Assembly (NCBI GenBank): GCA_937900415.1 | Contig: CALCEY010000014.1 | Location: forward strand, 15,904-79,903 | DNA length: 64,000 nucleotides | DNA from: an uncultured Clostridia bacterium | Lineage (GTDB): Bacteria > Bacillota > Clostridia > Peptostreptococcales > Anaerovoracaceae | Reading direction: 5' to 3' | In this document: positions 9,646-18,135 of the stretch, one piece after another | Position numbering within the stretch: position 1 is the first letter of the stretch | Layout: each line of letters opens with the position of its first letter | The notes under the pieces: generated by a model | Told to the model about the DNA's origin: nothing | Databases searched by the model: none | What the model saw: only the letters and a program-made list of their open reading frames with translations | Position numbers and translations under genes: made by a program

Positions 9646-10425
9646 ATGAAAGAGAAAAAATCGAAATCCGGAAAAAAACAATTTTATACGGTACTGATGC
9701 TTATATGTATAATAGTCTTTCTTTTCGCATTATATAGGGTCGTCAGCATACTGATAGATTATAAAAAGATTGACGACTATTATGAAAAAGCGGGAGAGGA
9801 GTTTCTGGAAAAAGATAACGGAGAACTTATAGCCGTGGATTTTCAGAAGCTCAGAGATATTAATGAAGACGTGTCGGGCTGGATATATATCGAAGGCACA
9901 GATATAAGCTATCCCATTATGCAGGGAAAGACCAATGATTTTTATCTGTTCAGAGATTATGAAAAAAATTACCTTGTGGCTGGCAGTATATTTTTAGACG
10001 CTGCCAATGCCGGAGATTTCACCGACGGACACACTATAATTTACGGGCATAACATGCACAATGGGGCGATGTTCGGTACGCTGGACAAGTTTATGGAGGA
10101 AAAATACAGAGAAGAGCATCCGTATATAAATATTCTGACTCCCGACGGAACATGGCATAAATATGAAATATTTTCTTCGTATATAGCCGGGATTGAGGAC
10201 GGAACATTTACAGTTTTCAATGAAAATAAAGAAGAATATGAAAAGTATCTGAAGCTGACTAAGGAAAAGAACCTTTACAGCAATACGAGCCTGCCGGAAA
10301 ACGGAGAGAAAATCCTCACTCTCTCCACCTGTACGGAGGACAGCGATGATTACAAGAGATATGTGATCCATGCCAAATATGTGGGAACTGTTGAAAAACT
10401 GGGAACGGCGGACGACGACCGATAA
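9646..10425 (+). CDS. srtB: Class B sortase
   Basis: Membrane-anchored transpeptidase that joins sorted proteins to the cell wall or to each other. The 259-residue protein has a basic N-terminus, one membrane helix at about 13-33, and the extracytoplasmic sortase fold. The catalytic triad is visible: His135 in YGHNMHNG, Cys229 in TLSTC and Arg238. HNM after the histidine and the long insert before TLSTC point to class B. No protein with an LPXTG- or NPQTN-type signal lies nearby, so its substrate is elsewhere. It follows ftcD by 27 bp and may be cotranscribed with hut, but a functional link is not apparent. Confidence 0.93.
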   Translation: MKEKKSKSGKKQFYTVLMLICIIVFLFALYRVVSILIDYKKIDDYYEKAGEEFLEKDNGELIAVDFQKLRDINEDVSGWIYIEGTDISYPIMQGKTNDFYLFRDYEKNYLVAGSIFLDAANAGDFTDGHTIIYGHNMHNGAMFGTLDKFMEEKYREEHPYINILTPDGTWHKYEIFSSYIAGIEDGTFTVFNENKEEYEKYLKLTKEKNLYSNTSLPENGEKILTLSTCTEDSDDYKRYVIHAKYVGTVEKLGTADDDR

Positions 10426-10426
10426 A

Positions 10427-10459
10427 GAAAACACGCACCCTTAGGGGTGCGTGTTTTCT
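10427..10459. terminator. Bidirectional terminator between srtB and the DUF4430 lipoprotein gene
   Basis: A near-perfect hairpin pairs GAAAACACGCACCC (10427-10440) with GGGTGCGTGTTTTC (10445-10458). It has A-rich and T-rich ends, so it can act on both converging transcripts. Confidence 0.88.
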
Positions 10460-10542
10460 GAAAGTGTGTGTGTATTCAATAAAAGAAGGAAAGTTTGCTA
10501 AGTTAATAGTAATTACCTTTCGTATTACTACTCATAATATTA

Positions 10543-10986
10543 CTACTGATACGTAGAAAAGTCAACAAATTCCCATGAAATTTTATCGCCATCTTTTAAA
10601 ATTTGCTCATTGGCTCCAACCATGACCGATTCTCCGTTTATGGTATATATCCAGCCGGTGGTTTCCGCCAGATCTCCCTGATTTAGACCTAACATTCCTT
10701 TGATGTAGCCTTCTGCGGGATCTATGTTTATTTCGAGCTCGTTAGCAACGCAGTACAGCTGCGTTGCGTCAAGGACGGAGGTTCCCTCCTCGACTGTAAA
10801 TTCCATATTTTCTATAGGTTCAAAGCCTTCTGACTCAACCTGATCATTTTCGCTGTCAGAGAAAGAAATAGTTATGCTGATGGGATTGGCAATGTCTGCC
10901 GGGTCGGATTCGCTTTTTTTCTCTGAACATGAGAACAGCGCAAAAGAAAGAATAAGTACGCATAGTAAAGATAAAAATTTTTTCAT
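10543..10986 (-). CDS. DUF4430-domain lipoprotein
   Basis: Secreted lipoprotein of 147 residues. The signal peptide MKKFLSLLCVLILSFALFSC ends in a lipobox (LFSC) with the lipidated Cys at 20. A low-complexity acidic linker follows, then a DUF4430 (transcobalamin C-terminal-like) beta domain at about 35-147. Its hallmark TTGWIYTINGESV precedes DGDKISWEF. Related domains occur in cobalamin carriers and in surface proteins of gut Firmicutes; the ligand here is unknown. The start follows GGAGGT. It has its own consensus-like promoter overlapping the end of the upstream gene. It converges with srtB, but carries no sorting signal. Confidence 0.82.
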   Translation of the reverse strand: MKKFLSLLCVLILSFALFSCSEKKSESDPADIANPISITISFSDSENDQVESEGFEPIENMEFTVEEGTSVLDATQLYCVANELEINIDPAEGYIKGMLGLNQGDLAETTGWIYTINGESVMVGANEQILKDGDKISWEFVDFSTYQ

Positions 10987-11017
10987 TTTAACCTCCTATT
11001 TAAATGCAAAATTACTG

Positions 11018-11045
11018 ATTATAACAAAATTATTGAACAGTTCAA
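11018..11045 (-). promoter_or_regulatory. Promoter of the DUF4430 gene with a palindromic -35
   Basis: On the minus strand TTGAAC (11040-11045), a 16-bp spacer and TATAAT (11018-11023) form a good promoter. The -35 lies in the perfect palindrome TTGAACAGTTCAA (11033-11045), a candidate operator. It overlaps the stop codon of the upstream amidohydrolase-like gene. Confidence 0.65.
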
Positions 11046-12373
11046 TTACATGAAGAACGTTGATAAATGACTTTACCGTTGAAAACGGTAATCACAGCCT
11101 TTTCTGACGGCAGCCCCAATTCTGCGTTTTCATAAGGATTGTTTTCAAATACTGCAATATCTGCAAGCTTACCGGGCTCTATGCTTCCGGCTGTGTCTGA
11201 TATGCCTGCTATGAAAGGCGCATTTTGCCAAGCATGTTCCTTGAATTCATCGGATATGCCGTATATGCTGTCATGCCACATGAGCTCCTTTTTTATTTCC
11301 TCAGGAAGCGAGCATGTGGATTCTATTGCAATCATATCCTTATAGCCTTTACCACGGACGTGTTCGGCCGCCAGATAAGCTTTTTTCAAATCAGCCTGCT
11401 CCTGAGCTCTGAAATATATATCAAAATTTTTATCGGCAGCTTCTTCTGAAATAGTGTTCAGAGATTGCTGTGAAAAGTCCATAGGACAGTTTTTTTGATT
11501 AAGTTCAATTAAAAGAAGGTTGGCGTTGATGAAGCCGTTCATCTCATTGCAGTTGGTTTTCATCTGCATTAGCCGATGCAGAAGGCCTTTGGGCAGAAGC
11601 GGCCTGTTTAGAAAATACGAGCTGAAAAATCTTTGATGCAAGAGCCCTTCGTTATAAAGGCTTATGAGGGCGTCTTGATATAAAGCTTCAAAATAGTCCG
11701 GCGCTCCTAAGCTCATGCTTGAGGTTATGCCTCTTTCGATATTTTCTGTGAGCTGCGTGGAAACGCTTTGTTCCAGCTCCTCAAAGTCAAAGGGAACGAA
11801 AAGGTTAAGGATATAAGGGGTAGTTATATATCTGACCATTTCTTCCTCGGCGGTTTGAGTTATAATTTCTTCCGCTTGTGAATTGAAGATGCAGGAAATG
11901 TTGTTTTCGCAAAGCAGGACTACAGGCTTTTCCGAACATGCGGAGTCGAGAAATTCAGCCGCGGCCTTGCCGTCGTTTTGCAGTTCTTCATCAAAGATGC
12001 TTTCATTATACCCGAAGCCGAATATCACTTCAGCTTCCTCATGAGAGTCTGCCCAGCCTTTTATAAGGGTAAGCAGTTCGTCTTTATTCGGGCAGCCGTT
12101 TAAGTCGAGATACTTTCCATGAAAGACTTTCAGCGAAGGAGCCTGCCAAAGGGAAACAAAGCCCGGCACTGCGTATTTGCCATCGAGGTCTATAATTTCA
12201 GTATTGCCGTTTATAAGAGCTTCAATACTGCTTAAGTCTCCTGCGGCTATAATTTTACCGTCCTGACATGCCACGGCCTCTGCTTCAGGCATATCAGCGT
12301 TTTGAGTTATTATTCTGCCGTTTTTCAGGATTAGATCTGCGGCAGCTTTTTTCTTAAAAAGTCCGAACGCCAT
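11042..12373 (-). CDS. Degenerate amidohydrolase (YtcJ/Amidohydro_3-like), probably without metal centre
   Basis: A 443-residue protein with the overall plan of composite-domain amidohydrolases. It begins LILKNGRIITQNADMPEAEA, later shows YAVPGF, and ends IEPGKLADIAVFENNP. After PGF, however, the expected DSHxHx metal site is replaced by VSLWQAPS. The positions matching the mid-protein histidines read FDIYFRAQEQ and MIAIESTCS, and the late Asp motif is absent. The intact relative at 42083 in this window shows what is missing. It is therefore probably a catalytically dead binding or regulatory protein, or a decaying gene that stays fully open. The second Met (12373) is chosen because GGAGG overlaps the first ATG (12385). 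Confidence 0.75.
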   Translation of the reverse strand: MAFGLFKKKAAADLILKNGRIITQNADMPEAEAVACQDGKIIAAGDLSSIEALINGNTEIIDLDGKYAVPGFVSLWQAPSLKVFHGKYLDLNGCPNKDELLTLIKGWADSHEEAEVIFGFGYNESIFDEELQNDGKAAAEFLDSACSEKPVVLLCENNISCIFNSQAEEIITQTAEEEMVRYITTPYILNLFVPFDFEELEQSVSTQLTENIERGITSSMSLGAPDYFEALYQDALISLYNEGLLHQRFFSSYFLNRPLLPKGLLHRLMQMKTNCNEMNGFINANLLLIELNQKNCPMDFSQQSLNTISEEAADKNFDIYFRAQEQADLKKAYLAAEHVRGKGYKDMIAIESTCSLPEEIKKELMWHDSIYGISDEFKEHAWQNAPFIAGISDTAGSIEPGKLADIAVFENNPYENAELGLPSEKAVITVFNGKVIYQRSSCN

Positions 12374-12403
12374 ATTGTCCTCCATACTAATATCAAAAAT
12401 ATA

Positions 12404-12433
12404 TTACCATAAAAAAATATAATATGATATACT
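12404..12433 (+). promoter_or_regulatory. Candidate promoter for the DUF2284 gene
   Basis: TTACCA (12404-12409), an 18-bp AT-rich spacer and TATACT (12428-12433) lie in the 87-bp divergent gap. The ribosome site AAGGAGA of the downstream gene follows. Confidence 0.45.
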
Positions 12434-12460
12434 TAAATTTATATAAAGGAGATAAACTTT

Positions 12461-13000
12461 ATGTATCATGTTGAAATTTTTGAAAGAGAAATAAAAATTG
12501 AAGAATACGTAAGAGATTATGTCAACGTTGACGAATTTATCGAATATTGTAAGGAGTGTCCCAACTATGCTGAAGCATGGTCGTGTCCTCCTTTCGACTT
12601 TTCCGCCGAAGAATATTGGAAGAGGTTTTCGAGACTTTACCTGACGGCGAGGAAGATTATTTTTGACGAAAAAACAGATTTGAACGGGGCGCTTGAGATA
12701 ATGCAGGAGGTAAAGAGCGATATGAGCCGTACGCTTTATGAGCTGGAAGAGAGGAATCCGGGCTCGGTCAGCCTCAGCGCAGGAAGTTGCAGCTTATGCA
12801 AAAGAGAAGGTTTTGAAGGTTGTGCCAGACACGAAGGAAAGCCTTGCAGGCATCCTAAGCTTATGAGATATTCAATAGAATCCATCGGAGGGAACGTAGG
12901 CCTGACTGTGAGCAAGCTGATGGGGATAGATCTTGAGTGGATTACGGAAGGAGAGGTTCCGTCGTATTTTGTACTCGTAGGAGGCCTTTTGAAAAAATGA
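12461..13000 (+). CDS. DUF2284 cysteine-rich, predicted metal-binding protein
   Basis: A 179-residue soluble protein with nine Cys in conserved clusters: CKECPNY and SCPPFDF in the N-terminal half, then CSLCKREGFEGC, and PCRHPKLMRYSIES in the C-terminal half. This matches the DUF2284 family of predicted metal- or Fe-S-binding proteins common in anaerobes; the biochemical role is unknown. The start ATG follows AAGGAG with good spacing. It stands alone between a divergent neighbour and its own terminator. Confidence 0.8.
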   Translation: MYHVEIFEREIKIEEYVRDYVNVDEFIEYCKECPNYAEAWSCPPFDFSAEEYWKRFSRLYLTARKIIFDEKTDLNGALEIMQEVKSDMSRTLYELEERNPGSVSLSAGSCSLCKREGFEGCARHEGKPCRHPKLMRYSIESIGGNVGLTVSKLMGIDLEWITEGEVPSYFVLVGGLLKK

Positions 13001-13030
13001 TAAAAGCTCCTGGTTCTGAGCTTTTACTTT
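13001..13030 (+). terminator. Terminator after the DUF2284 gene
   Basis: TAAAAGCTC (13001-13009) pairs with GAGCTTTTA (13018-13026), followed by a T-rich tail. Short TTTTACC repeats follow from about 13031. Confidence 0.75.
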
Positions 13031-13096
13031 TTATCTTTTACCTTTTACCTTTTACTTTCTTAAGGGCGATATATCGGTTCTGAGAAGTCAGATTCC

Positions 13097-13112
13097 TAAT
13101 AATATATTATTA
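13097..13112. promoter_or_regulatory. Perfect 16-bp AT palindrome upstream of the MATE gene
   Basis: TAATAATATATTATTA is a perfect palindrome ending 18 bp before the TTG start. It could be a regulator site or simply an AT-rich -10 region. No clear -35 is seen. Confidence 0.3.
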
Positions 13113-13130
13113 TAGAAAGAAGGGATTTTC

Positions 13131-14531
13131 TTGAGCGGTATTTTACATGGCGCAATGTCACAGGAAGAGAAATATCAGATGATGACGGAAACTCCCATAC
13201 CTAAGCTTATCGGACGTTTGGCGGTTCCAACCATAATAAGTATGTTGGTGACTTCCTTTTATAATATGGCCGATACTTTTTTTGTCGGAAAAATAGATAC
13301 CAGTGCGACGGCAGCTGTGGGCATAGTCTTTCCTGTGATGGCGATGATACAGGCCTTGGGATTTTTTTGCGGTCACGGCTCCGGAAATTCAATTTCAAGA
13401 AAGCTTGGCTCAAAAGATATTAAGGCTGCGGAAGAGCTGGCGGCCACGGGATTTTTCTGCGCAATGATATTGGGCGTGGTCATAATGCTTTTGGGGTTGG
13501 GATTTTTAAGGCCCCTTTCCTTGGCGCTGGGCTCTACGGAAACGATTCTGCCCTATACGAGGGATTATCTTGGAATCATACTTATAGGTGCTCCGTATAT
13601 GACGGCGCAGATGGTGCTCAATAATCAGATGAGGTATCAGGGAAATGCTTTTTTCTCTATGATAGGAGTTACGGCCGGGGCTGTTTTGAATATAGCTTTA
13701 GACCCTCTTTTTATCTTTGTCTTTGATATGGGAATATCGGGAGCGGCGATAGCTACTGTTTTAAGCCAGCTTGTAAGCTTTGCTCTTCTGCTGGCGGGTA
13801 TACGTCTTTCCAATTGTATTCCTATTCGTATAAGAAATATAAAATTTTCATCGCTGAGGCTGAGGGAAATAGTGGGAGGAGGACTGCCTTCTCTATTTCG
13901 TCAGGGTCTTTCCAGTCTGGCGACGATTACTCTCAATGTTGCGGCCAATCCTTTCGGCGACGCAGCTATTGCGGCCATGTCGGTGGTCAGCCGTATAACG
14001 ATGTTTGCAGGCTCCGCCGTAATTGGTTTCGGACAGGGGTTTCAGCCTGTTTGCGGCTTTAACTACGGTGCGAAAAAATTTGAAAGGGTCAGGGAATCAT
14101 TTTGGTTTTGCGTTAAGCTATCTACTGTATTTTTGATAGCGGCATCTGTTTTAGGAGCTGTATTTTCAAGCCGGCTTATAGGGGTTTTCAGAGCGGACGC
14201 TGATGTTGTAGATATAGGCAGCCTGGCTTTACGTTTTCAATGTCTTACTTTTCCTCTGATAGGCTGGATAACTCTTAATAACATGATGATGCAGACTACA
14301 GGAAAGACATTTTACGCAACGATTTTAGCCGCCTCGCGCCAGGGTGTGTTTTTTATACCGGCGCTGCTGATTTTGCCGCATTTTTTTGGTCTCGTAGGAA
14401 TTCAGGCTGCACAGGCAGCGGCCGACGCTTGTGCTTTTGCAATAACCATGGTTATTTATTTTCTGGCGATGAAACATATGGATGAGGAGATGAACAGCCA
14501 TGAGGCCGTTTCACGTCTGACAGGCAGATGA
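13131..14531 (+). CDS. MATE-family multidrug/sodium antiporter
   Basis: Inner-membrane exporter of 466 residues with about twelve predicted helices in two repeats. It opens with the MATE pattern TPIPKLIGRLAVPTIISMLVTSFYNMADTFFVG. PVCGFNYGAKKFERVRE marks the second repeat. The family expels cationic drugs and metabolites in exchange for Na+ or H+; the substrate cannot be told. The start is a TTG, chosen because AAGGG lies 6-7 bases upstream; the next Met (13155) has no ribosome site. It converges on alr, with a shared hairpin between. Confidence 0.94.
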   Translation: MSGILHGAMSQEEKYQMMTETPIPKLIGRLAVPTIISMLVTSFYNMADTFFVGKIDTSATAAVGIVFPVMAMIQALGFFCGHGSGNSISRKLGSKDIKAAEELAATGFFCAMILGVVIMLLGLGFLRPLSLALGSTETILPYTRDYLGIILIGAPYMTAQMVLNNQMRYQGNAFFSMIGVTAGAVLNIALDPLFIFVFDMGISGAAIATVLSQLVSFALLLAGIRLSNCIPIRIRNIKFSSLRLREIVGGGLPSLFRQGLSSLATITLNVAANPFGDAAIAAMSVVSRITMFAGSAVIGFGQGFQPVCGFNYGAKKFERVRESFWFCVKLSTVFLIAASVLGAVFSSRLIGVFRADADVVDIGSLALRFQCLTFPLIGWITLNNMMMQTTGKTFYATILAASRQGVFFIPALLILPHFFGLVGIQAAQAAADACAFAITMVIYFLAMKHMDEEMNSHEAVSRLTGR

Positions 14532-14567
14532 AGCATGAGAAGAAGCTGAGGGTTTCTTTGGAAATAT

Positions 14568-14653
14568 AAAAAAGAGTGTTCCGAGGTATGAAATACTTCC
14601 TTAGTTTGCAGCAATTTTACAGGAAGTTGGATTTTAAGGAACACTCTTTTTTT
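14568..14653. terminator. Long-loop bidirectional terminator between the MATE gene and alr
   Basis: A 15-bp perfect stem, AAAAAAGAGTGTTCC (14568-14582) with GGAACACTCTTTTTT (14638-14652), closes a 55-base loop. The loop itself contains a second hairpin (GAGGTAT/ATACTTC). A and T tracts on the two sides suit termination in both directions. The large structured loop is unusual for a plain terminator. Confidence 0.75.
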
Positions 14654-14672
14654 CAAAATTAAGAGCTGTAAT

Positions 14673-15809
14673 CTATTTTACGTACACTTTCGGAAGTCTC
14701 TGTCCGAAAGCGCAGACTATTTCATAGCTTATGGTGCCCGTAGCTTTTGCAATGTCGTCGGCCAGGATAGTATTTTTGCCGTCGCTGCCCATGATGATGA
14801 CCTCGTCTCCTACCTTTACATCTGGAACGTCTGTAACGTCAATCATACACTGATCCATACAGATGTTTCCGGCGACGGGAGCGATACAGCCGTTGACGAG
14901 AACTTTTGCCTGCTGTGAATAAGGCCTTGGATAACCGTCGGCATAGCCGAGCGCCAGCGTTGCTATCTTGCTTGGTCTTTCTGCAATGAACTTTCTGCCG
15001 TAACCGACAGAAAAGCCTGCGGGAACATCCTTCAGATGAACTATGTTGGCTTTTACAGACATTACGGGTTTGATAGCCAGCCTGTTTACGTCGACTTCAT
15101 CGGACGGATAGCAGCCATAAAGGATAATTCCAGGACGGCATGCGTCAAAATGAATTGCCGGAAGCTCCATGATAGAAGCGCTGTTGGCAAGGGTCCTCAT
15201 AGGAATATCTATTCCGGCGGCAGTTACTGCCTGATAAAATTTATTATATCTTGTTTCCTGCTGATGGGAGAAAGTTTTATCTTTAGCGTCGGCTGTAGCC
15301 ATATGTGAGAACATGCCTTTTATCTTAAAGCTATTCAGAACTGCTATTTTCTTAATGTCTTCGATGGCTGCCTCAGGTTGATCGGCAAGATAGCCTATAC
15401 GTCCCATACCTGTATCTACGGCTATAAGACCGTGAATTATTTTTCCTGCTTCCCCGGCCTTTGCGTCTATAGCGGCGGCATTGGCTGAATCGCAGACTAC
15501 CGGAGTCAGATCGTATGCGACTATTGTTTCTGCGTACATGCTTGGAGTCAGGCCGAGAATTATTATCTCTTCTTTGGCGCCTGCTTCCCTTAAGGTTACG
15601 GCCTCGTGGAGAGTGGCTACGGCAAAGGTTTTGCAGCCGTTTTCTCTGAGAATTTCTGCCACCTTGACGCTGCCGTGTCCATAAGCGTCGGCCTTTATTA
15701 CGCCGATAAGCTCTCTGTCGCCTATTTTACTTTTTATATTTTTAATGTTAAAATCGAGATTATTTAAATTGATTTCCGCCCAGGCAGGCCTTAAAGCGTT
15801 TTTATACAT
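14673..15809 (-). CDS. alr: Alanine racemase
   Basis: PLP enzyme interconverting L- and D-alanine, which supplies D-alanine for peptidoglycan. The 378 residues are the normal length. The PLP lysine is Lys39 in VIKADAYGHG. The second catalytic base should be the Tyr of SVGYGRKF, and the C-terminal domain has the conserved CMDQCMIDVT. The start follows GAGGAAAGGAG at a slightly long distance. It has its own near-consensus promoter and is divergent from a sodium symporter gene. It is distinct from the two racemase-like genes near 58 kb. Confidence 0.97.
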   Translation of the reverse strand: MYKNALRPAWAEINLNNLDFNIKNIKSKIGDRELIGVIKADAYGHGSVKVAEILRENGCKTFAVATLHEAVTLREAGAKEEIIILGLTPSMYAETIVAYDLTPVVCDSANAAAIDAKAGEAGKIIHGLIAVDTGMGRIGYLADQPEAAIEDIKKIAVLNSFKIKGMFSHMATADAKDKTFSHQQETRYNKFYQAVTAAGIDIPMRTLANSASIMELPAIHFDACRPGIILYGCYPSDEVDVNRLAIKPVMSVKANIVHLKDVPAGFSVGYGRKFIAERPSKIATLALGYADGYPRPYSQQAKVLVNGCIAPVAGNICMDQCMIDVTDVPDVKVGDEVIIMGSDGKNTILADDIAKATGTISYEIVCAFGQRLPKVYVK

Positions 15810-15853
15810 GATTTACGCAAGCTCCTTTCCTCTTTTGCGAATTCTTTATCATC

Positions 15854-15882
15854 ATTATATATGCCCATGGTTAAATTTTCAA
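15854..15882 (-). promoter_or_regulatory. Promoter of alr
   Basis: On the minus strand TTGAAA (15877-15882), a 17-bp spacer and TATAAT (15854-15859). Confidence 0.7.
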
Positions 15883-15910
15883 GGCCAAGAAGAAATTTGA
15901 AATTATTTTA

Positions 15911-15939
15911 TTGAACTTACGCTGCAAATAAAGTATCCT
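15911..15939 (+). promoter_or_regulatory. Promoter of the sodium symporter gene
   Basis: TTGAAC (15911-15916), a 17-bp spacer and TATCCT (15934-15939), 29 bp before the start codon. Confidence 0.5.
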
Positions 15940-15968
15940 ATTTAAAGACAATATATAAGGAGATGGAA

Positions 15969-17291
15969 ATGGAAAGAGACAGTTTCAGAAGCAGGAGAGG
16001 CTTTATAATAGCATGTATAGGTTCTGCTGTGGGAATGGGGAATATATGGCTGTTTCCGGCGAGAGTATCGGCGCTTGGCGGAGCGGCGTTTCTTATACCG
16101 TATTTTATATGCGTTGCGTTAATAGGATTTACCGGCGTGGTCGGAGAGATGGCTTTCGGACGTGCGATGGGAACGGGACCGATGGGCGCGTTCGGAATGG
16201 CCGCAGAGAGAAGAGGAAAAAGTAAAGGTTTGGGAGAAGCCTTGGCTATGGTTCCGGTACTGTGCAGCTTTGCCCTTGCAATAGGATATTCGGTAGTCGT
16301 AGGTTGGATACTGAAATATTTGTTTTCGGCAGCGGGCGGAAGTCTGTTTGCAGCTGAGGGAGTAGAAGAGCTCGGCAGCATGTTCGACGATGTTGCTTCA
16401 TCCTTCGGAAACGTAGTCTGGCACATAGTCGCTTTGGCAGCAACGTTTGTCATAATGATATATGGGATTTCTTCGGGAATAGAAAAGGCCAATAAAGTTA
16501 TGATGCCGCTGTTTTTTCTGATGTTTATAGGAATGGCGATATATATAGCGACTTTGCCGGGCGCTTCTGAGGGTTATAGGTATTTGACCAATCCCGACTG
16601 GAAAGTTCTCGCCGAGCCTAAGACGTGGATATATGCGTTGGGACAGGCATTTTTCTCACTGTCTCTTGCAGGCTCAGGAACACTCGTTTACGGTTCTTAC
16701 TTGAAAAAGAACGAGGATATTCCTTTCTGCGCCAGAAACGTGGCGATTTGGGATACGATGGCGGCTTTAGTTGCAGCGCTTACCATAATTCCGGCCATGG
16801 CTACTGCCGGCCAGGAGCTTACAGGCGGCGGGCCGGGGCTTATGTTTATTTTTCTGCCTAATGTATTTCTCCAAATGCCGGGCGGAAGAATAGTAATCGT
16901 AATATTTTTTATGGCCGTTACTTTTGCCGGAATCACTTCCCTAGTAAATCTGTTTGAAACTCCCGTTGAGGCCTTACAGAGCAAGTTCGGATTTTCGAGA
17001 AAAAAAGCAGTTGCTGTCGTAGGAATTACAGGAAGCACCGTAGCACTTTGCATAGAAGGTATAGTTTCGGGATGGATGGACGTATGCTCTATTTATCTTT
17101 GCCCGTTGGGAGCGTTGCTGGCAGCCATAATGTTCTTCTGGGTATGCGGAAAAGATTTTGTAAGAGAACAGATAGACATGGGCGCGGCAAAGAGGCTGGG
17201 AAGCTGGTACGAATGGGCCAGCAAATATGTATTCTGCGGATTGGTAGTGATTGTTCTTGTAATGGGAACAATTCTGGGAGGAATCGGTTAA
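15969..17291 (+). CDS. Neurotransmitter:sodium symporter (NSS) family transporter
   Basis: Sodium-coupled amino-acid importer of the LeuT/MhsT type with 440 residues and about eleven helices. The first helix carries the family signature IACIGSAVGMGNIWLFPA, whose unwound part binds Na+ and substrate. Helix 6 has AFFSLSLAGSGTLVYGSY. The substrate is probably a hydrophobic or aromatic amino acid, but that is inference. AAGGAG ends at 15962, so the ATG at 15969 is spaced correctly, whereas the ATG at 15963 is too close. Confidence 0.92.
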   Translation: MERDSFRSRRGFIIACIGSAVGMGNIWLFPARVSALGGAAFLIPYFICVALIGFTGVVGEMAFGRAMGTGPMGAFGMAAERRGKSKGLGEALAMVPVLCSFALAIGYSVVVGWILKYLFSAAGGSLFAAEGVEELGSMFDDVASSFGNVVWHIVALAATFVIMIYGISSGIEKANKVMMPLFFLMFIGMAIYIATLPGASEGYRYLTNPDWKVLAEPKTWIYALGQAFFSLSLAGSGTLVYGSYLKKNEDIPFCARNVAIWDTMAALVAALTIIPAMATAGQELTGGGPGLMFIFLPNVFLQMPGGRIVIVIFFMAVTFAGITSLVNLFETPVEALQSKFGFSRKKAVAVVGITGSTVALCIEGIVSGWMDVCSIYLCPLGALLAAIMFFWVCGKDFVREQIDMGAAKRLGSWYEWASKYVFCGLVVIVLVMGTILGGIG

Positions 17292-17507
17292 AGTTTTTTA
17301 TCGCTTCGGGACTTGGGACGTATAAAAAAGCGAAAATAATATAAAAGCGGATAAAAAGCAAACGGACTCCGAAGAACGCCTGACGGAACCCGCTTCTGAC
17401 GAGAACCGGGGATTGCAGGCCTCCGGTATTTTCCGAAACAGCATGTTTTCAGAAGACAGATATTTTCCTGAGTCTGTTTTCAGGACTGCAAAGCCGGGTT
17501 TTGCATA

Positions 17508-17537
17508 CTTGCCATATGTTTTGGCAAGGAGTATAAT
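17508..17537 (+). promoter_or_regulatory. Promoter with overlapping inverted-repeat operator
   Basis: TTGCCA (17509-17514), a 17-bp spacer and TATAAT (17532-17537) drive the phosphoribosyltransferase gene. The inverted repeat CTTGCCA (17508-17514)/TGGCAAG (17522-17528) covers the -35 and spacer, so a bound repressor would block polymerase. The rest of the 288-bp gap from 17292 shows no gene. Confidence 0.65.
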
Positions 17538-17579
17538 TGTAGCGTAATTTTCTTCGGATTTAAGAAAGGAAGACACAAA

Positions 17580-18131
17580 ATGGTTTACGAAATGACTATT
17601 GCGGGACTGAAAAGACAGCTGCCTTTGTGTAGGGTTACAGACGATTTATATATCGCTGCTTTTATAATGTTCAGCGATGTGGAGATTACTAAAGCCGCCG
17701 CTGCGGAACTTTTAAAGAAGGCTCCGGAGTTTGATATAATGATTACGGCAGAATCAAAAGGTATTCCGCTGCTGTACGAAATGAGCAGACAAGCCGGCAC
17801 TAATGATTATGTTGTCGCCAGAAAAGGCCCCAAGCTTTATATGCAGGATATAATTTCGACTGACGTGGATTCAATAACTACAGACCATATTCAGACTCTG
17901 TGCATAGGAAAAAAGGAAGCCGATCAGATGAGAGGCAAAAAGGTTTTGATCGTAGATGATGTAATAAGCACCGGGGAATCATTAAAATCAATAGAGACTC
18001 TTGTAAATCGGGTGGGCGGAAATATAGTAGGCCGGATGGCAGTGCTCGCCGAGGGAGATGCTGCGGACAGAGAAGACATCGTTTATCTGGAAAAATTGCC
18101 TGTATTTAATTCCGACGGAAGTATAAAGTAA
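17580..18131 (+). CDS. Phosphoribosyltransferase (adenine-PRT-like)
   Basis: A 183-residue type I phosphoribosyltransferase. The PRPP-binding motif is VLIVDDVISTGES near residues 122-134. The 5-prime-phosphate-side motif ITAESKGIPL resembles Apt/Xpt proteins, which salvage purine bases to nucleotides. It differs enough from housekeeping Apt (N-terminus LKRQLPLCRVTDDLYIAAFIMF) that the base is uncertain. The start follows AAGAAAGGAAG. A small unknown gene begins 5 bp after its stop and is probably cotranscribed. Confidence 0.82.
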   Translation: MVYEMTIAGLKRQLPLCRVTDDLYIAAFIMFSDVEITKAAAAELLKKAPEFDIMITAESKGIPLLYEMSRQAGTNDYVVARKGPKLYMQDIISTDVDSITTDHIQTLCIGKKEADQMRGKKVLIVDDVISTGESLKSIETLVNRVGGNIVGRMAVLAEGDAADREDIVYLEKLPVFNSDGSIK

Positions 18132-18135
18132 TTTC

